Shown: one piece after another, positions 24,182 to 32,285 of the stretch | Layout: the number at the start of each line of letters is the position of its first letter | Position numbering within the stretch: position 1 is the stretch's first letter | Assembly (NCBI RefSeq): GCF_002858745.1 | Contig: NZ_PJRO01000024.1 | Span: 1-39,714 of the forward strand | Direction: 5' to 3' | Length of the DNA: 39,714 nt | Source of the DNA: Mesorhizobium loti | GTDB lineage: Bacteria; Pseudomonadota; Alphaproteobacteria; Rhizobiales; Rhizobiaceae | Notes under the pieces: model-generated | Seen by the model: the letters and a program-made list of their open reading frames with translations, nothing else | What the model was told of the DNA's origin: nothing | Database searches by the model: none | Program-made: the position numbers and the translations under genes

Positions 24182-24487
24182 TTACTTGCCGCAGTAATTG
24201 TCGTTCACGATCGGGCCCGCTCCGGGCTGAGGTCCATCATAGGCCGGTTCATAAGCACACGGACCAGCAGCGCTGTTGCCCTGAGACGGTCCGCTCTGGT
24301 CATGGATGCTCTGGGTGGTCATGGTGTCCACCTCATTGGGATAGACCGCTTGCGGTTCCACCGTGGTCGGCGCCGGCTGGTTCGGATCGACACGGTCATT
24401 GACCACCGGATCACCGATACCCTGTGCCAAAGCCGAACCGGCAAGTCCGACCGCGAAAGCCGAAGCGATGACGATCTTTCTGAGCAT
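24182..24487 (-). CDS. small secreted protein, 101 residues
   Basis: Begins MLRKIVIASAFAVGLAGSAL, a clean signal peptide with cleavage likely after ALA. The mature part, about 80 residues, is rich in Pro, Asn, Gln and Asp (VVNDRVDPNQPAP, QSIHDQSGPSQG) and has two Cys (CAYEP and the final YCGK) that could form a disulfide. AAGGAGA precedes the ATG at 24487. A perfect EcfG-type promoter lies 38 bases upstream. No domain is recognised; a stress-induced periplasmic protein is the best description. Confidence 0.75.
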   Translation of the reverse strand: MLRKIVIASAFAVGLAGSALAQGIGDPVVNDRVDPNQPAPTTVEPQAVYPNEVDTMTTQSIHDQSGPSQGNSAAGPCAYEPAYDGPQPGAGPIVNDNYCGK

Positions 24488-24524
24488 GATGCTCTCCTTC
24501 GTCTGGTTGCGGTTGCATAGGGCT

Positions 24525-24549
24525 AACCGGACACACGGACGAAGGTTCC
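24525..24549 (-). promoter_or_regulatory. EcfG/RpoE2-type general stress promoter
   Basis: Reading leftwards, GGAAC (24549-24545), 18 bases, then TT (24526-24525), again as GGTT. The predicted transcript start near 24516 gives a leader of about 28 bases to the ATG at 24487. Confidence 0.65.
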
Positions 24550-24609
24550 GACAAAGATCGGGCGATTTCCGACCCATCTCAGACCAGCTTCAGATAACCA
24601 CCGGTCGAT

Positions 24610-24909
24610 CTACCGACGCCCGGCCTTGAACAGCGGTGCGCGTGGCTTGCTGGTCAAGACAGGCACATCTTCCGCACGCACATAGATGCCGGTGACCTCC
24701 GCAAAGCCGATGAAGGTGCGCATGGCGTCGAGTTCCGATACATGCCCGATCGACACAGCGTTGCAGGCATTCCAGGTGCACATATAGACATGACCGCGCC
24801 TGTCCTCCGGCCAACGCCGGAGAAAATTGAGCGCCCGCGCGACGGTGGTGATTTCTTCGACCCTGCCTTCGAACATGACATGCACGGGTCTGTTCGGCTG
24901 CCTATCCAT
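24610..24909 (-). CDS. DUF982 domain protein, 99 residues
   Basis: A single-domain DUF982 protein: PVHVMFEGRVEEITTVARAL, NFLRRWPEDRRGHVYMC, NACNAVSIGHVS, then MRTFIGFAEVTGIYV, all in the family order. The function of this domain is unknown. The ATG at 24909 follows GGAGG; an ATG 33 bases earlier lies inside a palindrome. A perfect 20-bp palindrome immediately upstream suggests tight control. A tandem relative is at 3725-4246. Confidence 0.82.
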   Translation of the reverse strand: MDRQPNRPVHVMFEGRVEEITTVARALNFLRRWPEDRRGHVYMCTWNACNAVSIGHVSELDAMRTFIGFAEVTGIYVRAEDVPVLTSKPRAPLFKAGRR

Positions 24910-24919
24910 TGTGGCCTCC

Positions 24920-24939
24920 AAACCCACAGCTGTGGGTTT
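24920..24939. promoter_or_regulatory. perfect 20-bp palindrome, probable operator
   Basis: AAACCCACAGCTGTGGGTTT reads the same on both strands. It ends seven bases before the GGAGG ribosome site region of the DUF982 gene, so binding there would block transcription, and on RNA it would fold next to the ribosome site. It has no loop, which favours a DNA operator. Confidence 0.6.
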
Positions 24940-25151
24940 CAATCAACGCCGTCATGCAAACTTAGGTTTCAGAAATCTTCGCAGGCAGACCAAGAAACAA
25001 GAACCCTTCTTCGATCGCGGAGACGAGAATCTGCCCGAAGTCCATACCTCCTGCCAAGGCATCTCGCTAAGCTATTGTCCTCCCCCGCATAAGCCGATAT
25101 TGCGCCGCAGCATAACATTGCGCATCGAGTGTGCAGCGCAGGAGCAGCCTC

Positions 25152-26348
25152 ATGTCCCAGACAAACATAGCCACACTCGAAGACGAGCCGGCGGTACAGC
25201 CCTGGCTGGTGATGCTTGCGCTTGCCATCGGCGGCTTCGCCATCGGCTCGACCGAGTTCGCGGCGATGAGCCTGCTGCCCTATATCGCGGCCGGGCTCGG
25301 CATTGACGAGCCGAAGGCGGCGCATGCGATCAGCGCCTATGCACTGGGTGTCGTCGTCGGCGCGCCGATCATTGCCGTGCTGTCGGCGCGCGTGCCACGC
25401 CGTACCCTGCTGATGGCGCTGATGGCTGCCTATGGCATCACCAATTGCCTCACCGCTTTGGCGCCCAATTATCAATGGCTGCTTGTCTTCCGCTTCCTGA
25501 GCGGCATGCCGCACGGCGCCTATTTCGGCGTCGCGGCGCTCGTCGCTGCATCGCTGGTCGGCCCGAAGGAGCGGACAACCGCCATCGCACGCGTCATGCT
25601 TGGCCTGACCGTGGCGACGATCATCGGCGTGCCGGCAGCGACCTATCTCGGCCAGGTCTTCGGCTGGCAGGCAGGCTTCGCGCTGACCGGCCTGCTGGCG
25701 CTGGCGACCTTCATCATGGTTGCGCTGTTCGCGCCGCGCGACAGGCCGGATGAAGACGCCAGCCCGCTACGTGAACTCAGCGCCTTCCGCAACCGGCAGG
25801 TGCTGCTGACGCTGGCGACCGCCATTGTCGGCTTCGGCGGGCTTTTCGCGGTCTATTCCTACACCGCCTCGACCTTGCTTGAAGTCACCAGGGTCGATCC
25901 GCGCGTGGTGCCGCTGGTGATCGGCCTGTTCGGCGTCGGCATGACGCTGGGCAACCTCGTTTCGGCCTGGGCCGCGGACAAGGCGCTGAAGCCGACGGCG
26001 ACGGTGCTGATCATCGCCAGTGCGGCCGCGCTCTTCGCTTTCCCCTATGCCGTCGGCGCGCTGTGGTCGATCTCGCTGGTGGTCTTTCTCGTCGGCTGCA
26101 CCACGGGTCTTGCCATCGTGCTGCAGACCTATCTGATGGATGTCGCGCGCGACGCGCAGACGCTCGCCGCCGCCGCCAACCACAGCGCCTTCAATGTCGC
26201 CAACGCGCTCGGGCCCTGGCTTGCGGGTTTGGCAATCTCCGCCGGCTACGGCTTCCCATCCGCAGGCTATGTCGGCTGCGCCCTGTCGCTCGGCGGGCTG
26301 GTTCTGTGGCTGATCACGATGTGGGATGCGAAGCGGCGGAAGGCTTAG
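25152..26348 (+). CDS. MFS transporter, AraJ/sugar-efflux-like (DHA1)
   Basis: A 398-residue inner-membrane exporter with 12 predicted helices. After a short cytoplasmic N-terminus, TM1 is LVMLALAIGGFAIGSTEFAAMSLLP in part, then ISAYALGVVVGAPIIAVLSARVPRR with the motif-A-like loop and FRFLSGMPHGAYFGVAALVA, a hallmark of the AraJ/YdhP drug-and-sugar efflux group. AGGAG precedes the ATG at 25152; an earlier in-frame start lacks one. The substrate is unknown. It is convergent with the Fic gene. Confidence 0.9.
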   Translation: MSQTNIATLEDEPAVQPWLVMLALAIGGFAIGSTEFAAMSLLPYIAAGLGIDEPKAAHAISAYALGVVVGAPIIAVLSARVPRRTLLMALMAAYGITNCLTALAPNYQWLLVFRFLSGMPHGAYFGVAALVAASLVGPKERTTAIARVMLGLTVATIIGVPAATYLGQVFGWQAGFALTGLLALATFIMVALFAPRDRPDEDASPLRELSAFRNRQVLLTLATAIVGFGGLFAVYSYTASTLLEVTRVDPRVVPLVIGLFGVGMTLGNLVSAWAADKALKPTATVLIIASAAALFAFPYAVGALWSISLVVFLVGCTTGLAIVLQTYLMDVARDAQTLAAAANHSAFNVANALGPWLAGLAISAGYGFPSAGYVGCALSLGGLVLWLITMWDAKRRKA

Positions 26349-26460
26349 AGCCGCGCAAGTCGAAAGCCGCCGCATTCGGGTGGCCCGGCTCTCCTCCCTG
26401 TGGGCTGGTGCGCACTCGCCTTTGGCTCGAACGTGGCACTGCCCTCACCGCCCTGCCGGG

Positions 26461-26490
26461 CACTTCCCCGTATAGCGACGGGAAGAAGTG
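26461..26490. terminator. imperfect hairpin between MFS and Fic genes
   Basis: CACTTC-CCCGT pairs with ACGGG-AA-GAAGTG around ATAGCG; one arm has a two-base bulge. It sits in the 160-base gap where two genes converge. No T-run follows, so the terminator call is weak. Confidence 0.3.
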
Positions 26491-26508
26491 CTTTCGCTGC
26501 TTTCCGCG

Positions 26509-27696
26509 CTATGTTTCGGGGAATAGCTTGGGAAACAACTCGTCTAGCGTATTGACCGGGAAGCGCAGCGATACCGGCCCTTTCGGCGTCTCGGACGCAA
26601 GCAGGCCAAGCTCAAGTATCTCGGCAAACACGCGGCGGGCGGTACGTTCCGGCAAGCCGGTAATGCGCGAAGCCTCGCCGCGATCGAACTCGCCGCGCAG
26701 AAGCGCCTCCTCAAGCAGCCGAAACGCTTCCGACTTCATATCGTGGCGCTGAACGAACCGCTGCAGGCGCCGGGCAAGCTGGTTCAAATCGAACAGGCTG
26801 GACATGAAGCTCACCTGATCAACGCATACCCGCAAAAACCACAGGGTAAAGTCGCCAAGCGCCCGCTCGGAAAGATTGCCGCGACCGTCACGATCACCCT
26901 GGCGCGGCATGTCGGCATGATCCATCATGCGCTTATAGTCCCCTCGGCTTTCCAGGCCGCGCGCCAGGCCACGCGAAATCGACCACAGCCCGTGGGCGGC
27001 AATCCCCGCCTCATGGGCCATGGCATGGCTCATCAAGCGGCTGACACGTCCGTTCCCGTCCGGGAAGGGGTGAATGTAGTTGAACCGATGGTGGGCAGCT
27101 GGAATCGCCAAGGTCCGTGCCGCCTTACCCATCCGTTGAAAGCAGTATCGGCTTGCGAAATATTCCATGAAATCGTTGACGCGCCCGCTTGAGGGCGGCT
27201 CGTGCCGGCCGACCGCGACATCGTGCTCGGGCCTCGATCGCCATTCCCCGGGAACCATGACAAACTCGCGGTCGGCGCCTTTGATGGTCAACATCGAAGG
27301 ATCCGCATCGCGGCAGAACTCTGCATGCAGCCAGCGCAGGAAATCGGGGGAAGCCGGCTCTGCGAGCTGGCCCTCGGCGGCCAGGCGATCAATCTCGCCC
27401 TGCAGCCGCACATGCGCAGCGGCTTCTACCTGCAGGTTCCGCCGTTCCCGATCCTTGTCGAACTCGCCAGCGAGGGCGCGTTCAATATCGCGGAGGCGTG
27501 TATTGTGGCCTTCGATCAGATTGCTGTAGTAGGTGTTCATGATGCGCACGAGACCTGCCAGGTTCGCGGCCGTGCGCGGATGCAGCTTGGCGCCGAGGAT
27601 CGCCGAACTCGCGGACAGCTCCGCCAATGCGTCGGAGATAGGCTCCGAAACATCGTCCAAGCGAGCAGGTTCAATACGCTGTACGCTTTCTTCCAT
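26509..27696 (-). CDS. Fic family protein with C-terminal helix-turn-helix
   Basis: A 395-residue protein that should transfer AMP (or another nucleotide) to a target. The catalytic motif HPFPDGNGRVSR is complete at 209-220, with His209. The inhibitory helix is N-terminal: SNLIEG at 58-63 fits S/TxxxEG/N, so the enzyme should be self-inhibited (class II). Near the C-terminus, RGEASRITGLPERTARRVFAEI reads as a winged helix-turn-helix, which suggests DNA binding and autoregulation. No antitoxin gene is adjacent. The start lies four bases after the first copy of a repeated decamer; this and five more copies upstream could be its operator. Confidence 0.9.
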   Translation of the reverse strand: MEESVQRIEPARLDDVSEPISDALAELSASSAILGAKLHPRTAANLAGLVRIMNTYYSNLIEGHNTRLRDIERALAGEFDKDRERRNLQVEAAAHVRLQGEIDRLAAEGQLAEPASPDFLRWLHAEFCRDADPSMLTIKGADREFVMVPGEWRSRPEHDVAVGRHEPPSSGRVNDFMEYFASRYCFQRMGKAARTLAIPAAHHRFNYIHPFPDGNGRVSRLMSHAMAHEAGIAAHGLWSISRGLARGLESRGDYKRMMDHADMPRQGDRDGRGNLSERALGDFTLWFLRVCVDQVSFMSSLFDLNQLARRLQRFVQRHDMKSEAFRLLEEALLRGEFDRGEASRITGLPERTARRVFAEILELGLLASETPKGPVSLRFPVNTLDELFPKLFPET

Positions 27697-27700
27697 AGAA

Positions 27701-27956
27701 TGGCCGATCTTGGTTTCCGCTAAATAGGTAATTATAAAGATATATTTCTAATTTTCCAGGAAAGTTGGCCGATCTATTGGCCGATCATCGTACTGGCTGC
27801 CCTCGAACGGCAGCAACTATCGCCGTCGCCGGTGATGATGATCATTATCATCATCCTGGCCGATGTCAGGCACTACCCAACCTTTTGAAAATCACGGCAC
27901 AAGGCCCCAATCGGAGAAAAATTGGCCGATCTCCTGGCCGATGTTCGCCGATCGGC
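27701..27956. repeat. six-copy TGGCCGAT direct-repeat array (probable operator array)
   Basis: TGGCCGAT starts at 27701, 27766, 27778, 27857, 27923 and 27935, all in one orientation; three copies extend to TGGCCGATCT. The spacing is itself repeated: single, 65 or 66 bases, then a pair 12 apart; the two sets are offset by 156-157 bases. A related palindrome GCCGATCGGC closes the array at 27947-27956. Confidence 0.7.
27731..27759 (-). promoter_or_regulatory. probable Fic gene promoter
   Basis: Reading leftwards, CTGGAA (27759-27754, weak -35), a 17-base AT-rich spacer, then a perfect TATAAT (27736-27731). One repeat copy (27701) lies just downstream and a pair (27766, 27778) just upstream, so the promoter is bracketed by likely operators. 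Confidence 0.5.
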
Positions 27957-28039
27957 AAGACTTGCGTCATGAGCGATCAACAGCTTCTTCGCGCACCCTG
28001 GCGATGAGGTCTGCGGAAGTGGCCCCGAGGATCGGATAT

Positions 28040-29185
28040 TCAGCGGAAACGCAGATTTTTCCGCGTAAGCTGGTCGATCGAGGTGCAGCCCATCAATTTC
28101 ATGGCGCGTTCGATCTCGACGCGCATCAGTTCCAGCGCGCGCTCGACACCGGCCTGGCCGGCGGCGGCCAGCGGGAAAAGGTAATAGCGGCCAAGCCCGA
28201 CCGCCTTGGCGCCTAAAGACAGCGCCTTCAGCACGTGGGTGCCGCGCTGCACGCCGCCATCCATCATGACGTCGATGCGGTCGCCGACGGCGTCGACGAT
28301 CTCGGCCAGCTGGTCGAAGGCGCTGCGCGAACCGTCGAGCTGGCGGCCACCATGGTTGGAGAGCACGATGCCGCTGCAGCCGACCTCGATGGCGCGGCGG
28401 GCATCTTCCACCGACATGATGCCCTTGAGGCAGAACGGCCCGCCCCAGTGCCCCACCATTTCGGCAACGTCGTCCCAGGTCATCGACGGGTCGAGCATCT
28501 CGGTGAAATAGCGGCTGATCGACATCACGCCGCCACCCATGTCGACATGGCTGTCGAGCTGCGGCAGCCTGAAGCTCTCGTGGGTAAGGTAGTTGAGCGC
28601 CCAGGCCGGTTTCACCGCGAACTGGGTGATGCCGGCGAGATTGAGCTTGAAGGGAATGGCAAAGCCGGTGCGCTTGTCGCGCTCGCGGTTACCGCCGGTG
28701 ATGCTGTCGACGGTCAGCATCATCACCTCGACGCCAGCCTGCCTGGCACGCGCCATCATCTCGCGGTTGAGGCCGCGATCCTTGTGGAAATAGAACTGGT
28801 AGACCTGCGGCGCGCCGCTGATCCTGCGCGCCTCCTCGAGGCTGACGGTACCGAGCGAGGAAACGCCGAACATGGTGCCGTATTTGCCGGCGGCGGCAGC
28901 GACCGCGCGTTCGCCCTGGTGATGGAACAGGCGTTGCAGCGCCGTCGGCGAACAATACACCGGCAGCGCCAGCTTCTGGCCCATCACCGTGACCGACAGG
29001 TCGATATCGTTGACGCCACGCAACACGTTCGGCACCAGATCGCAGGCCTCGAAGGCGGCGGTGTTGCGCCGGTAGGTGACCTCGTCATCGGCGGCACCGT
29101 CGATGTAGTTGAAGATCGGCCCCGGCAGGCGCCGCCTGGCCAGCTCCCGAAAATCATGGAAGTTGTGACACTGGCTGAGACGCAT
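28040..29185 (-). CDS. lldD: FMN-dependent L-lactate dehydrogenase / alpha-hydroxy-acid oxidase
   Basis: A 381-residue TIM-barrel flavoenzyme that oxidises L-lactate to pyruvate. The N-terminal FNYIDGAADDE is typical, PVYCSPTALQRLFHHQGE marks the FMN site, and IVLSNHGGRQLDG carries the catalytic His-Gly-Gly and the substrate Arg. DVMMDGGVQRGTHVLKAL and GLGRYYLFPLAA complete the FMN phosphate site. It is the last gene of the catabolic operon. The upstream hydrolase should release L-lactate plus pyruvate, so this enzyme closes the pathway. The ATG at 29185 follows AGGGAAC; an earlier ATG at 29206 does not. Confidence 0.93.
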   Translation of the reverse strand: MRLSQCHNFHDFRELARRRLPGPIFNYIDGAADDEVTYRRNTAAFEACDLVPNVLRGVNDIDLSVTVMGQKLALPVYCSPTALQRLFHHQGERAVAAAAGKYGTMFGVSSLGTVSLEEARRISGAPQVYQFYFHKDRGLNREMMARARQAGVEVMMLTVDSITGGNRERDKRTGFAIPFKLNLAGITQFAVKPAWALNYLTHESFRLPQLDSHVDMGGGVMSISRYFTEMLDPSMTWDDVAEMVGHWGGPFCLKGIMSVEDARRAIEVGCSGIVLSNHGGRQLDGSRSAFDQLAEIVDAVGDRIDVMMDGGVQRGTHVLKALSLGAKAVGLGRYYLFPLAAAGQAGVERALELMRVEIERAMKLMGCTSIDQLTRKNLRFR

Positions 29186-29244
29186 GGATCTGTTCCCTGG
29201 ACGCACCAGCCATCTTTTACATGACCGGAGGCAACTGACGATAT

Positions 29245-30021
29245 CTAGCCGAGAGCGCGATCGAGATGGGTGTAGCCGCCATCAACGAACAGCCACTGGC
29301 CGGTGGTGTGACTGGCGCGCTCCGACAGCAGGAACACGACGGCGGCAGCGATTTCGTCGGCCGACGTCATGCGCTTGCCGAGCGGGATGGCGGCGGTGAT
29401 CTCTTCAAGCTTGGCGCGAGGATCGGGAAAGGTCGCCAGCCAGTTCGCGTAAAGCGGCGTCATGACTTCAGCCGGGATGACCGCGTTGACGCGGATACCA
29501 TCGTCCAGCAGGGCCGCCGCCCATTCCCGCGTCAGCGACAGCTGCGCACCCTTGGCCGCCGCATAGGCGCTGGTGTTGCCCTGGCCCGTGACAGCGGTCT
29601 TGGAAGAGATGTTGACGATGGCACCCTTGCTCTTCTTCAGAAAGGGCAGCGCGTGATGGACGACTGCATAGTAGTGGATGAGGTTGCGATCGAGCGACCT
29701 GCGGAATTCGGCCGGCCCGGCATCGAGCCCGACGCTGTCATTGACGCCGGCATTGTTGACGACGCCGTCGATGCGGCCGAATGCCGCCGCAACCTGGTGG
29801 ACCGCGGCCTCGGTCTCGTCGTCGGATTCGAGATTGGCCTGGACGAACAGCGATTTAGGCGACAGCGCCTTGAGCCGTGCCTCGAAGTCGCTGTCGAGAG
29901 GGCTGCGGCTGATGATGACCGGAACGGCTCCTTCGGCCGCAAGGCCGAGCGAAATGGCGCCGCCGATGCCGGCGCCGCCACCGGTCACGATCACGACTTT
30001 TCCGGCAAGACCCAGGTCCAT
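29245..30021 (-). CDS. SDR dehydrogenase, probable L-fucose dehydrogenase
   Basis: A 258-residue Rossmann-fold NAD(P)-dependent dehydrogenase. TGGGAGIGGAI is the cofactor loop, NNAGVND the NAG motif, and the catalytic Ser (VNISSKTAVTG) with YAAAK supply Ser, Tyr and Lys. Together with L-fuconate dehydratase, five bases downstream, the likely reaction is oxidation of L-fucose (or a similar 6-deoxy or pentose sugar) to the lactone. The sequence alone fixes the fold, not the sugar; that comes from context. Confidence 0.85.
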   Translation of the reverse strand: MDLGLAGKVVIVTGGGAGIGGAISLGLAAEGAVPVIISRSPLDSDFEARLKALSPKSLFVQANLESDDETEAAVHQVAAAFGRIDGVVNNAGVNDSVGLDAGPAEFRRSLDRNLIHYYAVVHHALPFLKKSKGAIVNISSKTAVTGQGNTSAYAAAKGAQLSLTREWAAALLDDGIRVNAVIPAEVMTPLYANWLATFPDPRAKLEEITAAIPLGKRMTSADEIAAAVVFLLSERASHTTGQWLFVDGGYTHLDRALG

Positions 30022-30026
30022 CGGGG

Positions 30027-31301
30027 TCAGCCCTTGAACCGGTACTGACTGCGCGATTGCGGCTTCATCTCGATCGAGAAGCCAGGCAGCGCTGGCGGCA
30101 TGTAGGCGGCGTTGCGGATCTCGCAGGGGTCGACGAAATGCTCATGCAGGTGGTCGACATATTCGATGACGCGACCTTCCTTGGTGCCGGAAACACAGAG
30201 GTAGTCGATCATCGACAGATGCTGGACATATTCGCACAGGCCGACGCCGCCGGCATGCGGCCAGACCGGCAGGTTGTATTTGGCGGCGATCAGCAGCACG
30301 GCGAGAACCTCGTTCAGGCCGCCCATGCGGCAGGAATCGATCTGCACGATGTCGATGGCGCCTTCGGCGATGAACTGCTTGAACATGATGCGGTTCTGGC
30401 ACATCTCGCCGGTGGCGACCTTGATCGGCTTGACCGCCTCGCGGATCTTGCGATGGCCGGCGACGTCGTCGGGGCTGGTCGGCTCCTCGATGAAGAACGG
30501 CTTGGCGAAGGCGAGCTTGTCGAGCCATTCGATCGCCTGCGGCACTTCCCAGACCTGGTTGGCGTCGATCATCAAATAGCGGTCGGGGCCGATGATCTCG
30601 CGCACGATGCCGAGGCGCCTTATGTCATCCTCGAGGTCGCGGCCGACCTTCATCTTGATGTGGTTGAAGCCGGCATCGATGGCTTCCCGGCAGAGCCGGC
30701 GCAGCTTGTCCTCGGAATAGCCGAGCCAGCCGGCCGAAGTGGTGTAGCAGGCATAACCCTCGCGCTGCAGCGTCGCCACCCGATCGGCCCTGCCGATTTC
30801 GGCCTTGCGCAGGATCGCCAGCGCCTCGTCGGGGGTGAGCACATCGGTCAGGTAGCGGAAGTCGACGATCTTCAGGATCTGCTCGGCGCTCATGTCGCCG
30901 ACCAATTGCCAGACAGGCTTGCCGGCCTGCTTGGCCAGAAGATCCCAGATGGCATTGACGACGGCGCCGGTGGCAAGATGGATGGCGCCCTTGTCGGGGC
31001 CGATCCAGCGCAGCTGGCTGTCGCTGGTGAGATGGCGCCACATGCGGCCCGGGTCTTCCGCGACCCAGTCGAGGTCGAGCCCGACGACGAGATGGCGCAG
31101 TGCCTCAATGGCGGCGCAGCAGATCTCGTTGCCGCGCCCGATGGTGAAGGTCAGGCCATGACCTTCGAGCCCGCCATCGGTCTTCAGAATGACATAGGCG
31201 GCGGAATAGTCCGGATCGGGGTTCATCGCGTCCGATCCGTCGAGATGCTCAGAAGTCGGGAAGCGCAGGTCGAGCACTTCCATATCGATGATCTTGGCCA
31301 T
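30027..31301 (-). CDS. L-fuconate dehydratase (enolase superfamily)
   Basis: A 424-residue Mg-dependent acid-sugar dehydratase that converts L-fuconate to 2-keto-3-deoxy-L-fuconate. The active site is complete: HIKMKVG (Lys216, Lys218), Asp246 in MIDANQVW, Glu272 in IEEPTSPDD, Glu299 in GEMCQN, Asp322 in IDSCRMGG and His349 in WPHAGGVGLCEYVQH. The length and the ligand spacing match the fuconate dehydratase branch rather than mandelate racemase or tartrate dehydratase. It is the most diagnostic enzyme of the operon. Confidence 0.92.
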   Translation of the reverse strand: MAKIIDMEVLDLRFPTSEHLDGSDAMNPDPDYSAAYVILKTDGGLEGHGLTFTIGRGNEICCAAIEALRHLVVGLDLDWVAEDPGRMWRHLTSDSQLRWIGPDKGAIHLATGAVVNAIWDLLAKQAGKPVWQLVGDMSAEQILKIVDFRYLTDVLTPDEALAILRKAEIGRADRVATLQREGYACYTTSAGWLGYSEDKLRRLCREAIDAGFNHIKMKVGRDLEDDIRRLGIVREIIGPDRYLMIDANQVWEVPQAIEWLDKLAFAKPFFIEEPTSPDDVAGHRKIREAVKPIKVATGEMCQNRIMFKQFIAEGAIDIVQIDSCRMGGLNEVLAVLLIAAKYNLPVWPHAGGVGLCEYVQHLSMIDYLCVSGTKEGRVIEYVDHLHEHFVDPCEIRNAAYMPPALPGFSIEMKPQSRSQYRFKG

Positions 31302-31321
31302 GACCGTTTTCCTTATGCCGC

Positions 31322-32179
31322 TTATGCCGCGTCGACGACGCGCTGGCGCTGTTCACCCAGCCCCTCGATGCCGAGGCGCATCACTTGCCCAGTCTTGAGG
31401 AAGACGGGCGGCTTCTGGCCAAGGCCGACGCCCGGCGGCGTGCCGGTGGAAATGACGTCGCCCGACTGCAGGCTCATGAAGCGGCTGAGATAGCTGACGA
31501 TGTGGCGCACGGAGAAAATCATTGTCTTCGTGGAACCGTCCTGGCGCATGACGCCATCCACAGAGAGCCACAATTTCAGGTTCTGCGGATCGGGCACTTC
31601 GTCGGCGGTGACGAGCCAGGGACCGGTCGGACCGAAGGTGTCGCAACCCTTGCCCTTGTCCCAGGTGCCGCCGCGCTCGATCTGGAACTCGCGTTCGGAG
31701 ACGTCGTTGATGGCACAGTAGCCGGCGACATGGTCGAGTGCATCCGCCTCGTCGATGTAGCGGCCGGGCTTGCCGATCACCACGCCGAGCTCGACTTCCC
31801 AGTCGGTCTTGACCGAATTGCGCGGGATCTCGACATCGTCATCGGGGCCGACAATGGCGCTGGTCCATTTGTTGAAGATGATCGGCTCCGGCGGGATCGG
31901 CGCGCCTGTTTCGGCGGCGTGATCGGCATAGTTCAGGCCGATGCAGATGAACTTGCCGATCGAACCGACGCAGGCGCCGAGGCGGATGTCGGCCTGGGGT
32001 GTCCCGTCGACCTTAGGCAAGGTCTCGGGATCGATGGCGCGCAGACGATCGAGGCCAGCCGGCGTCAGCACCTCGGCGGCAATGTCTGGCACGATGCCGG
32101 ACAGCGACCGGATATGGCCGCCCTTGTCGAGCAGGCCCGGAAGTTCGCGCCCCTTGGGGCCATAACGCACCAGTTTCAT
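31322..32179 (-). CDS. fumarylacetoacetase-family hydrolase, probable 2,4-diketo-3-deoxy-L-fuconate hydrolase
   Basis: A 285-residue metal-dependent C-C bond hydrolase. GLNYADHAAE is the first signature, IIFNKWTSAIVGP the second, and WEVELGVVIGKPGRYI carries the E-x-E metal ligands. GDVISTGTPPGVGLG ends the fold. In the non-phosphorylative L-fucose route this family cleaves the diketo acid to pyruvate and L-lactate, and lldD lies three genes downstream. The family also includes ureidoglycolate lyase, but the context argues against that. Confidence 0.88.
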   Translation of the reverse strand: MKLVRYGPKGRELPGLLDKGGHIRSLSGIVPDIAAEVLTPAGLDRLRAIDPETLPKVDGTPQADIRLGACVGSIGKFICIGLNYADHAAETGAPIPPEPIIFNKWTSAIVGPDDDVEIPRNSVKTDWEVELGVVIGKPGRYIDEADALDHVAGYCAINDVSEREFQIERGGTWDKGKGCDTFGPTGPWLVTADEVPDPQNLKLWLSVDGVMRQDGSTKTMIFSVRHIVSYLSRFMSLQSGDVISTGTPPGVGLGQKPPVFLKTGQVMRLGIEGLGEQRQRVVDAA

Positions 32180-32198
32180 CTTTTCACCTTGTCGAAAT

Positions 32199-32223
32199 GT
32201 ACGAGCGGCTGCGCCGCTCGTAC
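32199..32223. other. perfect 11-bp hairpin downstream of the binding-protein gene
   Basis: GTACGAGCGGC, loop TGC, GCCGCTCGTAC. Inside the operon, 62 bases after the stop of the binding-protein gene. It may stabilise upstream mRNA or cause partial termination. Confidence 0.55.
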
Positions 32224-32241
32224 GGTCACCTTTGTGGAAAC

Positions 32242-32268
32242 GCGCGAGCGGCGGCGTGCCGCCCGCGC
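32242..32268. other. second hairpin downstream of the binding-protein gene
   Basis: GCGCGAGCGGC, loop GGCGT, GCCGCCCGCGC: 11 pairs with one mismatch. It shares the GAGCGGC core with the hairpin 18 bases away, so the two look like a REP-type doublet. Confidence 0.5.
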
Positions 32269-32285
32269 AAGTCGATCAACGAGTC

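Larger units (their letters stand above)
27697..28039. other. 343-base intergenic region upstream of the Fic gene
   Basis: No gene is seen. It contains the Fic promoter, six copies of TGGCCGAT, and a 22-bp near-palindrome of GAT/ATC triplets (27834-27855). The end of the L-lactate dehydrogenase operon also falls here, but no clear terminator was found. Confidence 0.55.

Noticed and set aside
30057..31493. A 478-codon plus-strand frame opposite the fuconate dehydratase gene.
   Set aside because: It is antisense to an enzyme with a complete active site.
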